A stretch of DNA of 45,506 bases from Acidobacteriota bacterium. Its GTDB lineage: Bacteria > Acidobacteriota > Thermoanaerobaculia > Thermoanaerobaculales > Thermoanaerobaculaceae. Below, one piece after another: positions 10,528 through 18,117 of the stretch. The stretch is from NCBI GenBank assembly GCA_003133645.1, contig PKYI01000012.1:1-45506 (forward strand), read 5' to 3'. Made by a program: the position numbers and the translations under genes. The notes below the pieces were generated by a model. The model made no database searches and was not told the DNA's origin. It saw nothing but the letters and a program-made list of their open reading frames with translations. Position 1 is the first letter of the stretch. Each line of letters opens with the position of its first letter.

Positions 10528-10830
10528 CTACCCCTCCATCACGTTGACCTGGTCGAGGTTCACCGTCTGCTTGAGGCGGACGAGCGCGACGATGATGCCG
10601 AGGCCGATGGCGGCTTCCGCGGCCGCGATCGTGATCACGAACACGGCTAACACCTGTCCGGTGAGGTCCCCGAGCTGGCGGGAGAACGCGATGAAGTTGA
10701 GGTTGGCGGCGTTGAGGATCAGCTCGACGCACATCAGGACGGTGATGAAGTTCCGCCGCACCGCCATGCCGACGACGCCGAGCGTGAACAGCGCGAGCGA
10801 GAGCACGAGGACGTGCGTGGTTGAAATCAT
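10528..10830 (-). CDS. nuoK: Complex I subunit NuoK
   Basis: This 100-residue protein with three transmembrane helices holds the conserved glutamates in FITVLMCVELILNAANLNF and VITIAAAEAAIGLGIIVAL, which are needed for ion pumping. Its ATG at 10830 overlaps the nuoJ stop (ATGA). Confidence 0.97.
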   Translation of the reverse strand: MISTTHVLVLSLALFTLGVVGMAVRRNFITVLMCVELILNAANLNFIAFSRQLGDLTGQVLAVFVITIAAAEAAIGLGIIVALVRLKQTVNLDQVNVMEG

Positions 10831-11381
10831 GCGGCTCCCCCCCTCCCCGTTTCCTTGCGGCCCATTACGATCGCACCGATCATCGCAACCAGCAGCACGA
10901 TCGAGACCACCTCGAACGGCAGGAGGTAGTCGCGGTACAGGCTCCACCCGACCGCCTCGGTGTTGCCGAGCGGCACCCCGGCTACCAGGCGCAGCGCGGC
11001 GCCGTCGGCAGGCGGCCCGCTGGAGGCGGCCCAGATCCCGACGCCGACCAGCGCCGCGAGCAGCACGCCGAGGACGACCGCGGCCGGCACCAGGCGGTGC
11101 ACGTACTGCGGCTCGTCCGGGATATCCCGCGCCTTCACCAGCATGATCACGAACAGGAAGAGCACCATGATCCCGCCGGCGTAGACCAGGACCTGGACGG
11201 CGGCCAGGAACTCGGCCTGCATCAGCACGAACACCCCGGCCACGGCGAGGAAGGTGCCGAGGAGCGAGAGCGCCGCGTGCACCGGGCTCCGAAACGCGAT
11301 GACCCCGACGGCGCCGGCGAGAGCGACCGCCGCCAGGCAGTAGAACACGATCTCGGCGAAGTGAACGAGGAACCAGGTCAT
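10827..11381 (-). CDS. nuoJ: Complex I subunit NuoJ
   Basis: This 184-residue protein has about five hydrophobic segments, including the NuoJ/ND6 motif VLVYAGGIMVLFLFVIMLV, whose helix 3 pi-bulge links quinone chemistry to pumping. The ATG at 11381 shares one base with the nuoI stop (TGATG). The far shorter frames antisense to it have no family resemblance. Confidence 0.96.
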   Translation of the reverse strand: MTWFLVHFAEIVFYCLAAVALAGAVGVIAFRSPVHAALSLLGTFLAVAGVFVLMQAEFLAAVQVLVYAGGIMVLFLFVIMLVKARDIPDEPQYVHRLVPAAVVLGVLLAALVGVGIWAASSGPPADGAALRLVAGVPLGNTEAVGWSLYRDYLLPFEVVSIVLLVAMIGAIVMGRKETGRGGAA

Positions 11382-11929
11382 CACTTGGGCTCTCCCCGCC
11401 CCGCCGCCGGCCCGCCGGTGGGGTCGTCCGGCATCTGGCCCTGCCTCGGCGGGACCACACCAGGGTACGGGCGCACGCCGTCCCAGCTCTGCAGACGCTC
11501 CTTGGTGAAGTACAGGCGCTCGTTCCGCTCGTAGGCGGACGCCTCGTAGCTCTTGGTGGTCAGCCAGATCGCGAGAGGCTTGGTGGGGCACGCCTCCTCG
11601 CAGAGGCCGCAGAACATGCAGCGCTTGACGTCGATGTCGTAGCGATCGAGGACCTTCTTCTTGCGCTTCTTGCCGTCGACCTCGACCTCCTCGAAGTGGT
11701 CCTGGATGTGAATGATGTCGATCGGGCACGCCTTGGCGCAGGCGTGGCAGGCGATGCAGCGTTCCTCGGAGAAGCCGAACATCCCCCGGAAACGGTCCTT
11801 CGGGACGGGCTTCACCTCGGGGTACTGGATCGTCGCCTTCTTCTTGAAGAGGAAGCGGCCGGTGACGCCGAGCCCCTGGCCGAGCTCGAACGGCACGATC
11901 GACGCGAGAAGACCCCAGAAGGACATCAT
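11381..11929 (-). CDS. nuoI: Complex I 2[4Fe-4S] subunit NuoI
   Basis: This 182-residue protein has two cubane motifs, ERCIACHACAKACPIDII and KRCMFCGLCEEACPTKPLAI, which hold clusters N6a and N6b. It passes electrons from the peripheral arm toward NuoB. A basic insert (DGKKRKKKVLDRY) lies between the motifs. Two adjacent ATGs (11929, 11926) follow GGAGGG; I took the first. It overlaps the nuoH stop by 4 bp. Without NuoEFG, this subunit would be the outermost electron acceptor and could receive ferredoxin electrons. Confidence 0.96.
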   Translation of the reverse strand: MMSFWGLLASIVPFELGQGLGVTGRFLFKKKATIQYPEVKPVPKDRFRGMFGFSEERCIACHACAKACPIDIIHIQDHFEEVEVDGKKRKKKVLDRYDIDVKRCMFCGLCEEACPTKPLAIWLTTKSYEASAYERNERLYFTKERLQSWDGVRPYPGVVPPRQGQMPDDPTGGPAAGRGEPK

Positions 11930-12978
11930 TTCCCTCCGATCAGCAGCACCCCGGCCCCGACCGCCATCAGGTTCACCAGGCTCACCGGGATGAACACCTT
12001 CCAGCCGAGGTCCATGAGCTGGTCGAAGCGGTAGCGCGGAAAGGTGCCACGGAACCAGATGTAGACGAAGAGGAACACCGCCATCTTGAGGACGAACCAG
12101 GCGATCGGAGGGATCCACGCGAGCGCCGGGGACGCCCACAACGCCGCCAGCCAGTTCGGGAACGGCGGAAGCCAGCCGCCGAGGAAGAGGACCGTGGCGA
12201 TCGAGGAGATCACCACCATGTTGGCGTACTCGGCGAGGAAGTAGAACGCGAACTTCATCCCCGAGTACTCGGTGTGGAAGCCCGCCACCAGCTCCGATTC
12301 GGCCTCGGGGAGGTCGAATGGGTTGCGGTTCGTTTCGGCGACGCCGCACACGAAGTAGATGAAGAACGCCACGATGCCGGGGATGAAGAACCACACCCCG
12401 GCCTGCTTCTGCGCCTCCACGATCTTGACCAGCGACAGGCTGTTCGCCATCAGCAGCACGGTGACGACGGACAGTCCCATCGGCACCTCGTACGAGACCA
12501 GCTGCGCGGCGGACCGCAGGCCGCCCATCATCGAGAACTTGTTGTTGGAAGCCCAACCGCCGAGGATCACGCCGTAGACGCCGATCGACGAGACGCCGAG
12601 GATGAAGAGGATGCCGATGTTGACGTCGGTAAGGTACGGCGCCACCTCGTACCCGAAGAGCTTGAAGGCGGGTCCGAACGGGATCACCGAGAACACCACC
12701 AGCGCCGGCGCGACGACCAACACCGGGCCCAGGAAGTAGACGAGCTTCTCGGCGCGGGCCGGGACGATGTCCTCCTTCACCAGGAGCTTGATCGCGTCCG
12801 CGATCGGCTGCAGCCAGCCGCGCGGACCGACGCGGTTTGGCCCGATGCGGATTTGCATGTACGCCAAAATCTTGCGCTCGAAGAAGCTCATGTACGCCGC
12901 GAGCAGGATGACCGCTAGGAGGATCACGACGATCTTGACCAGCGGCACCAGGAGAAACGCTACCCAGGGGTTCGTCAT
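11926..12978 (-). CDS. nuoH: Complex I quinone-site subunit NuoH
   Basis: This 350-residue protein has eight or more transmembrane helices and the NuoH/ND1 landmarks RIGPNRVGPRGWLQPIADAI and ETNRNPFDLPEAESELVAGF, the latter being the acidic loop next to the quinone chamber. It joins the peripheral and membrane arms. nuoD ends about 10 bp upstream. Confidence 0.97.
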   Translation of the reverse strand: MTNPWVAFLLVPLVKIVVILLAVILLAAYMSFFERKILAYMQIRIGPNRVGPRGWLQPIADAIKLLVKEDIVPARAEKLVYFLGPVLVVAPALVVFSVIPFGPAFKLFGYEVAPYLTDVNIGILFILGVSSIGVYGVILGGWASNNKFSMMGGLRSAAQLVSYEVPMGLSVVTVLLMANSLSLVKIVEAQKQAGVWFFIPGIVAFFIYFVCGVAETNRNPFDLPEAESELVAGFHTEYSGMKFAFYFLAEYANMVVISSIATVLFLGGWLPPFPNWLAALWASPALAWIPPIAWFVLKMAVFLFVYIWFRGTFPRYRFDQLMDLGWKVFIPVSLVNLMAVGAGVLLIGGK

Positions 12979-12987
12979 GGCCGCTCC

Positions 12988-14112
12988 CTACCGGTCGATC
13001 TCGCCGAGGACGATGTCGAGGGTGCCGATCACCGCGATCAGGTCGGCCACCAGCAGTCCGCGTACCATCTCGGGGAGCGCCTGCAAGTTGATGAAGCAGG
13101 CGGGTCGCACGTGCAGGCGGTACGGGTTGGCGCCGCCGTCCGACACCACGTAGAAGCCAAGCTCCCCCTTTGGGCCCTCGACCGAGAAGTAGACCTCGCC
13201 CTTGGGCGGCTTGATCACCTTCGGGACCTTGGCCATGACCGGCCCGTCCGGCAGCTTGGCGAGGCACTGTTGGAGGATCCGCACCGACTGCCGCATCTCC
13301 TCCATCCGCACCAGGTAGCGGTCGTAGGTGTCGCCGTTCGCCCCGACCGGGATCTCGAAGTCGTACTCGTCGTAGCGGTCGTAGGGGAACACCTTGCGGA
13401 CGTCCCACTTCACGCCCGAGCCGCGCAGCGGTGGCCCGGTCAGGCCCCACTCGATGGCGCTCGCGGCGGAGATCACGCCGACCCCGATCGTGCGCAGCTT
13501 CCAGATCCGGTTCGCCGTGAGCAGGCGCTCCCATTCGGCGACGCGCGCCGGGAACTGGTCCACGAAGGCGCGGCAGCGATCCACCCAGCCGTCGGTCAAG
13601 TCGTATGGCTGGCCGCCGACCCGCATGCTGTTCAGGGTGAGACGCGCGCCGCAGTACTCCTCGAAGAGATCGAGGATCTTCTCCCGTTCCTCGAAGGTGT
13701 AGAAGAACGGCGACTGCGCGCCGATGTCGAGGGCGTGCGTGCCGAGCCAGATGGTGTGCGAGGCGATGCGCTGCAGCTCCGCCAGCATCACCCGGATGGC
13801 GGCCGCACGCGGCGGCACCGTGACCCCCATGATCTTCTCGACCGCGCCGACCAGCGCCTGGTTGTTGGTGGCGGCCGCCGTGTAGTCGAGGCGGTCGGTG
13901 TGGGGGATCGTGCCGTTGTAGGTCTCGCGCTCGAAGATCTTCTCGGTGCCGCGGTGCAGGTAGCCGATCACCGGCTTGGCGTCCACGATGCGCTCGCCGT
14001 CGAGCCTGAGCAGCACGCGTAGCACGCCATGCGTCGCCGGGTGTTGCGGGCCGAACGAGATCTCCATCTCCTCGCTGTCGGGGAAGGGTTTGATGGATTC
14101 GAGGTTGCTCAT
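12988..14112 (-). CDS. nuoD: Complex I 49-kDa-type subunit NuoD
   Basis: This 374-residue cytoplasmic subunit starts with the classical FGPQHPATHGVLRVLLRLDG and has GYLHRGTEKIFE and the C-terminal FINLQALPEMVRGLLVADL. It forms the quinone-binding pocket with NuoB and descends from the large subunit of [NiFe] hydrogenase. The hydrogenase nickel-binding CxxC pairs are absent, so it is a complex I and not an energy-converting hydrogenase protein. The ATG at 14112 overlaps the nuoC stop (ATGA). Confidence 0.97.
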   Translation of the reverse strand: MSNLESIKPFPDSEEMEISFGPQHPATHGVLRVLLRLDGERIVDAKPVIGYLHRGTEKIFERETYNGTIPHTDRLDYTAAATNNQALVGAVEKIMGVTVPPRAAAIRVMLAELQRIASHTIWLGTHALDIGAQSPFFYTFEEREKILDLFEEYCGARLTLNSMRVGGQPYDLTDGWVDRCRAFVDQFPARVAEWERLLTANRIWKLRTIGVGVISAASAIEWGLTGPPLRGSGVKWDVRKVFPYDRYDEYDFEIPVGANGDTYDRYLVRMEEMRQSVRILQQCLAKLPDGPVMAKVPKVIKPPKGEVYFSVEGPKGELGFYVVSDGGANPYRLHVRPACFINLQALPEMVRGLLVADLIAVIGTLDIVLGEIDR

Positions 14113-14744
14113 CACTCCCCCTCCCCGCCGGCGACCGGGCCGCCCCCGGGCGGGAAGACGTCCGGATAGACCGCGGCGCCGGTGTCGATCCCCTCCAGGG
14201 GAAAGTCCTTGCGCAGCGGGTGGCCGTTGAACCCCTCCCAGGTCAGGATGCGCTCGAGGTTGGGGTGGCCCGCGAAGTAGATACCGAACATGTCGAACAC
14301 CTCGCGCTCCATCCAGTCGGCGACCTTCCACACGCCGGTCACCGAGGGCACCTCGGTGTCCGCGCCCACCCGCACCTTCAGGCGCAGGCGGACGGAGTCG
14401 GCGTGGCGGTGCATCCAGTAGACGACGTCGAAGCGACCCTCGGGACGGTCCTGCCAGTCCACCGCCGTGAGGTCGACGAGGAATGCGTACCCGAGCTTCT
14501 CCTTGCACGCCCGGCCGATCTCCGCGATACGCTCGCGGCCGACCGTGACCGTCACCTGGCCCGCGAACTCCACCGCTTCGATCACCGCGTCGGCGACCGC
14601 CGCGGCGAGCTCCCTCACCTGGGCGTGTTCGCGGGCGTCCCGAGGAACCGGCAAGACCGGCTTCTCCTCCCAGGGCGGCTTGGGCGCCGCCGGGGGCTGG
14701 GGTGACGCCGGGGCCGCGCCCGACGGATTGTCCTGTTCACTCAC
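14112..14744 (-). CDS. nuoC: Complex I 30-kDa-type subunit NuoC
   Basis: This 210-residue protein has the family signature VADWMEREVFDMFGIYFAGHPNLERIL followed by GFNGHPLRKDFPLEG. It is a structural partner of NuoD. A proline/alanine-rich leader of about 35 residues precedes the folded part. The GTG at 14744 has AAGGAGG upstream. The 70 bp before it, after nuoB, hold nothing I recognise. Confidence 0.95.
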   Translation of the reverse strand: MSEQDNPSGAAPASPQPPAAPKPPWEEKPVLPVPRDAREHAQVRELAAAVADAVIEAVEFAGQVTVTVGRERIAEIGRACKEKLGYAFLVDLTAVDWQDRPEGRFDVVYWMHRHADSVRLRLKVRVGADTEVPSVTGVWKVADWMEREVFDMFGIYFAGHPNLERILTWEGFNGHPLRKDFPLEGIDTGAAVYPDVFPPGGGPVAGGEGE

Positions 14745-14814
14745 GGCCGCCTCCTTGGAAGCGAGTCGACAGCTGCCCTCACGATCAACCGCAAACCCGC
14801 CCGGTGCATCTCGA

Positions 14815-15300
14815 TCAGACCGCCTTCTTGGCGATGGTCATGCGGTCGATCTTCTTCTGCAGCTGCATCAGCCCGTAGATGAGGGCCTCGGGGCGGGGCG
14901 GGCAGCCGGGCACGTAGACGTCCACCGGGATCAACCGGTCGACGCCCTGGGTCACGGCGTAGGTCTTGTACGGACCGCCGCAGGTCGCGCACGAGCCCAT
15001 GGCGAGCACCCACTTGGGCTCAGGCATCTGGTGGTAGAGACGGGTGATGATCGGCGCCATCTTCTCGGTCACCGTGCCCGCGACGAGCATCAGGTCCGAC
15101 TGGCGCGGCGTGCCGCGGAAGACCTCCATCCCGAAGCGGGAGAGGTCGAAGCGCGGGTCCATCGCGGCCATCATCTCGATCGCGCAGCAGGCGAGGCCGA
15201 ACTGCATCGGCCACACCGAGCCCCGGCGCGCCCAGTTGATGACCGTATCGTACGTGCTGATCAGGACGTTGGACTCGAAGCGGTTCTCGATCAGACCCAT
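14815..15300 (-). CDS. nuoB: Complex I N2-cluster subunit NuoB
   Basis: This 161-residue protein carries the terminal [4Fe-4S] cluster N2 motifs: [11 protein letters not shown] (tandem cysteines), GSCATCGG and [11 protein letters not shown]. It passes electrons to quinone at the NuoBD interface. Its ATG overlaps the nuoA stop by 10 bp, so its ribosome site lies inside nuoA. Confidence 0.97.
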   Translation of the reverse strand: MGLIENRFESNVLISTYDTVINWARRGSVWPMQFGLACCAIEMMAAMDPRFDLSRFGMEVFRGTPRQSDLMLVAGTVTEKMAPIITRLYHQMPEPKWVLAMGSCATCGGPYKTYAVTQGVDRLIPVDVYVPGCPPRPEALIYGLMQLQKKIDRMTIAKKAV

Positions 15301-15647
15301 TGCAGCGCTCCCCGCCGCCAGGCGTAGACGTACCCCACGACGAGGATGCCGAGGAACACCAGCATCTCGACGAAGCCGAAGAGCGCGAGCTTGCGGAACA
15401 TCACGGCCCACGGGAACAGGAACACGGTCTCGACGTCGAACACGACGAACAGCACCGCGATCAGGTAGTACCGCACCGAGAACCGGTAGTCGTGCGCCTC
15501 GCTCGTGATCGGGTTGCCGCACTCGTACGGTTCGAGCTTGATCGGGTCGTATCGCCCGGCGCGGAGGAGCCAGGCGACGACGAACGTGATCAAGGGGAAC
15601 GCGATGGCAATGACGATGAAAAGCAGGACGGGTATGTAAGCGTTCAC
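15291..15647 (-). CDS. nuoA: Complex I subunit NuoA
   Basis: This 118-residue protein has three transmembrane helices and the NuoA/ND3 loop [24 protein letters not shown], plus [14 protein letters not shown] chose the GTG at 15647, behind a G-rich ribosome site. The longer frame from an ATG at 15668 would begin inside the -10 box of the promoter at 15667-15694, and its extra residues are not NuoA-like. It is the first gene of the nuo-atp operon. Confidence 0.94.
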   Translation of the reverse strand: MNAYIPVLLFIVIAIAFPLITFVVAWLLRAGRYDPIKLEPYECGNPITSEAHDYRFSVRYYLIAVLFVVFDVETVFLFPWAVMFRKLALFGFVEMLVFLGILVVGYVYAWRRGALQWV

Positions 15648-15666
15648 TCCCCCTCCCCAGCGCGTC

Positions 15667-15694
15667 ATGATAGCGTCATGTTTCACAAAGTCAA
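15667..15694 (-). promoter_or_regulatory. Sigma70-type promoter of the nuo-atp operon
   Basis: On the minus strand TTGACT (15689-15694; 5 of 6) and TATCAT (15667-15672; 5 of 6) are separated by 16 bp. The predicted transcript starts near 15660, about 13 nt before the nuoA GTG. This fits the start chosen for nuoA. Confidence 0.6.
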
Positions 15695-15698
15695 TCAA

Positions 15699-15714
15699 CT
15701 CAAAGGAATTTGAG
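15699..15714. repeat. Short inverted repeat just upstream of the nuo promoter
   Basis: CTCAAA-GGAA-TTTGAG is a perfect 6-bp dyad that begins five bases upstream of the -35 box of the nuo promoter. Its AT-rich arms stand out locally. It could be an operator for nuo. It could also be a weak end signal for the larE transcript, although no T-run follows it. Confidence 0.3.
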
Positions 15715-15761
15715 CATCATTCTCGGCAATGGCGGGGCGCCGGGCGCCGCCGCGCCGGCGG

Positions 15762-16565
15762 CTACAGCGCCGGCAGCAGGCGGTTGAGCGACCCGGAGCG
15801 CAGCCCCTCGAGGTCGAGCGCCACGAACGCGAACCCGGCGGCGCGCACGCGCCGGACGATCTCGTCCGCGAGGCCGTCCGCGACCGCGCGCGCCATTGCC
15901 TCCTTCGGGAGCTCGATGCGCGCGGTGCTGCCGTGGTGGCGCACCCTCACCTCGCGGAAGCCGAGCTCCGCGAGCGCGGTCTCGGCGCGGCCGATCTGCT
16001 CGAGCTTCTCGCGAGTGATCGGCTCCCCGTACGGCACGCGCGAGGCAAGGCACGGGCTCGAGGGCTTGTCCCACACCGGGAGGCCGAGCGCCTTGAGCGC
16101 CTCCCGCACCGCGGCCTTGCCGATCCCGAGCTCGGCGAGCGGCGAGCGCACCGCGAGCTCTGCCACGGCACGCCTCCCGGGGCGGTAGTCGGCGCCGTCG
16201 TCGGCGTTGCTGCCGTCGAGCACGGCCGCAAGGCCGCGCGCCTGCGCCATCGCGGTCAGGCGGCGGAACAGCTCCCCCTTGCACAGGTAGCAGCGGTCGG
16301 GCGGGTTGGCGGCGTAGCCGGGGACGGCGAGCTCCGAGTAGGCGATCTCCTCGTGGGCGATGCCGATGCGCGCCGCGAGCGCCGCGGCCGAGTCCGCCTC
16401 GCGCGGCGGCAGGCTCTCCGAACGCGCGGTGACGGCGAGCGCTCGCTCACCGAGCGCCGCGCGCGCGGCCCACGCCACGAGCGCCGAGTCGGCGCCCCCC
16501 GAGTAGGCGACGAGTGCGCTGCCGAGTGGCTCGAGGTGGGCGATCAGCCGGTCGTGCGTTGCCAT
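15762..16565 (-). CDS. larE: LarE-type ATP-dependent sulfur transferase (PP-loop), three-cysteine form
   Basis: This 267-residue protein has the PP-loop ATP motif YSGGADSALV (residues 21-30) and the LarE motifs NPPDRCYLCKGELF (C92, C95) and PSSPCLASRVPYG (C172). LarE adds sulfur to pyridinium dicarboxylate mononucleotide while building the nickel-pincer nucleotide of lactate racemase-type enzymes. Forms with only the C172 equivalent sacrifice that cysteine. Three-cysteine forms, as in Thermotoga maritima, hold a [4Fe-4S] cluster that may carry sulfur catalytically. All three cysteines are present here. larB, larC and larA are not in the window. The ATG at 16565 was taken over a TTG nine bases upstream. 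Confidence 0.85.
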   Translation of the reverse strand: MATHDRLIAHLEPLGSALVAYSGGADSALVAWAARAALGERALAVTARSESLPPREADSAAALAARIGIAHEEIAYSELAVPGYAANPPDRCYLCKGELFRRLTAMAQARGLAAVLDGSNADDGADYRPGRRAVAELAVRSPLAELGIGKAAVREALKALGLPVWDKPSSPCLASRVPYGEPITREKLEQIGRAETALAELGFREVRVRHHGSTARIELPKEAMARAVADGLADEIVRRVRAAGFAFVALDLEGLRSGSLNRLLPAL

Positions 16566-16598
16566 CCCGGCCAAGTGTAACCGCCGCCGCGCCTCCGT

Positions 16599-18044
16599 TC
16601 ATCCCGCGACGAGGCGTAGCAGCCGCTCGCGCAGGAACGCCGCGAGGCCCTTGTGGCCCTGGCCCGCGCTCGCCACCGCCTCCTGCGCCGCCAGATCTTG
16701 CTGGCGGGCGGCCATCCGATCCGCAAGCTCTTCGGCGAGTTCCCCGTGTTCGGCGAGCAGGGCCGCGAGCGCGCGGCTGTCGACCTCGACGACCTTGAAC
16801 GCGCGGACCGCGCGCACGGTTGCGGCGCGGGGGGCACCGGAGAGGAACGCCATCTCGCCGAACACCTCGCCTGCGCCGACGTGCGCGATCTCGGCGCCGC
16901 CGCGCTCCACCGCCGCCTCGCCGCTGGCGATCACGTAAAGGGCGCGCGAGTCCTCCCCCTCGCGCACGACCGCCTCACCGGGCACGTACTCCTGCCAGTG
17001 CGAGCTCCCGGCGAGCGCCGCGATCGCCCCGCCGGGGAGGCCGGCGAACAGCGCGCAACGGGCGAGCGCGGCCCGGGCCATCCCCAGGGGATCCGCCTCC
17101 GCCCTGCTGGCGGCGACCATGTGCACGCTGCGCTGCGGGAACGGGATCTCCATGCCGGCGCGCTTGAGGGCGGCGTGGGCGCTGGTGTAGAAGGCGTCCG
17201 CGAGGTCCGCCGACCGCCACGGCTCGCGCGTCCAGAGGCGGCACTCGTAGGTGACGGCGCTGTCGGCGAACTCGCGCGCCAGGACCTGCGGGGCCGGGTG
17301 GGCCAGCACCCGCGGGAGATCCGCGGCGACCCGAGCGAGGACCTCTTTGACGGCGTGCGGCGGCGCCTCGTACGCGACGCCCAGGCGCAACGGCACCGCC
17401 ACCGCCTGGTCCCCCTCCCCCAGCAACCGGACGCGCGAGCGCGCGACCTGCGAGTTCGGGATCAGCACCCGCTCGCCGAGGGTGGTGCGCAGCACGAGCG
17501 AACGCCAGCCCAGCTCCAGGACCTCGCCGACGACGCCGTCGATCTCGATCCAGCCGCCGGCCTGGAAGCGCTGCTCCCAGGTGAGCGCGAGCCCCGACAG
17601 GAGCGTCCCGAGCGTCTCCTGGAGAGCGAAACCGAGGACGACGGTGAGGACGGCGGCCGACCCCAGGAGGGTCCCGACCTCGATCCCGAGCGACGCGCGC
17701 AGGACCGCCGCCGCCAGCAGGAGGTAGAGGACCAGCGCGATCACGTCGCGCGCCAGGCGGGGCACCTGGATCTCGAAGCGGCGGATCAGCAGCCACTCGA
17801 AGAGGAGAAGCAGCGCCATCCGCATCAGGAGGTAGCCGAGGGCCAGCAGGACGATGACTGCGGACCAGCCCTCCCACTTCCCGCCCACGCCGGTCGAGCG
17901 AACCACCCACTGGGCGACCGCCGCCGCCACCAGGAACGCCAGCCCGCCCGCCAGTCGGCGCACGAGGTTGGAGTGCGCCACCCGGCCAAGAACGAGGGTG
18001 GCAAATGCCGCCGCGCCCGCAATCAGAATCAACGTGTCGCTCAT
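16599..18044 (-). CDS. MscS-family mechanosensitive channel with C-terminal cyclic-nucleotide-binding domain
   Basis: This 481-residue protein has four to five N-terminal transmembrane helices. An MscS pore and beta domain follow (GTLLGSAAVLTVVLGFALQETLGTLLSGLAL, then GGWIEIDGVVGEVLELGWRSLVLRT and VLIPNSQVARS). The last 150 residues form a cNMP-binding domain (YVPGEAVVREGEDSRALYVIASGEAAVERG and GEVFGEMAFLSGAPRAATVRA, the latter being the phosphate cassette). The family releases solutes on osmotic downshock; a cNMP domain implies gating or modulation by a nucleotide. The ATG at 18044 has GGCGGAG upstream. It lies back to back with the 2-oxoglutarate dehydrogenase gene. Confidence 0.9.
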   Translation of the reverse strand: MSDTLILIAGAAAFATLVLGRVAHSNLVRRLAGGLAFLVAAAVAQWVVRSTGVGGKWEGWSAVIVLLALGYLLMRMALLLLFEWLLIRRFEIQVPRLARDVIALVLYLLLAAAVLRASLGIEVGTLLGSAAVLTVVLGFALQETLGTLLSGLALTWEQRFQAGGWIEIDGVVGEVLELGWRSLVLRTTLGERVLIPNSQVARSRVRLLGEGDQAVAVPLRLGVAYEAPPHAVKEVLARVAADLPRVLAHPAPQVLAREFADSAVTYECRLWTREPWRSADLADAFYTSAHAALKRAGMEIPFPQRSVHMVAASRAEADPLGMARAALARCALFAGLPGGAIAALAGSSHWQEYVPGEAVVREGEDSRALYVIASGEAAVERGGAEIAHVGAGEVFGEMAFLSGAPRAATVRAVRAFKVVEVDSRALAALLAEHGELAEELADRMAARQQDLAAQEAVASAGQGHKGLAAFLRERLLRLVAG

Positions 18045-18117
18045 GCTCCGCCGATTGTACGGCCAACTCCCCCGCGGCGGGGGGTCTCTTTCAGCCGGCA
18101 GGACGTACCATAGGGGC

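Noticed and set aside
15291-15698. Longer nuoA beginning at 15698 or at the ATG at 15668
   Set aside because: The predicted promoter -10 box covers 15667-15672, so these starts would not be transcribed. The GTG at 15647 has a ribosome site and gives the usual NuoA length.
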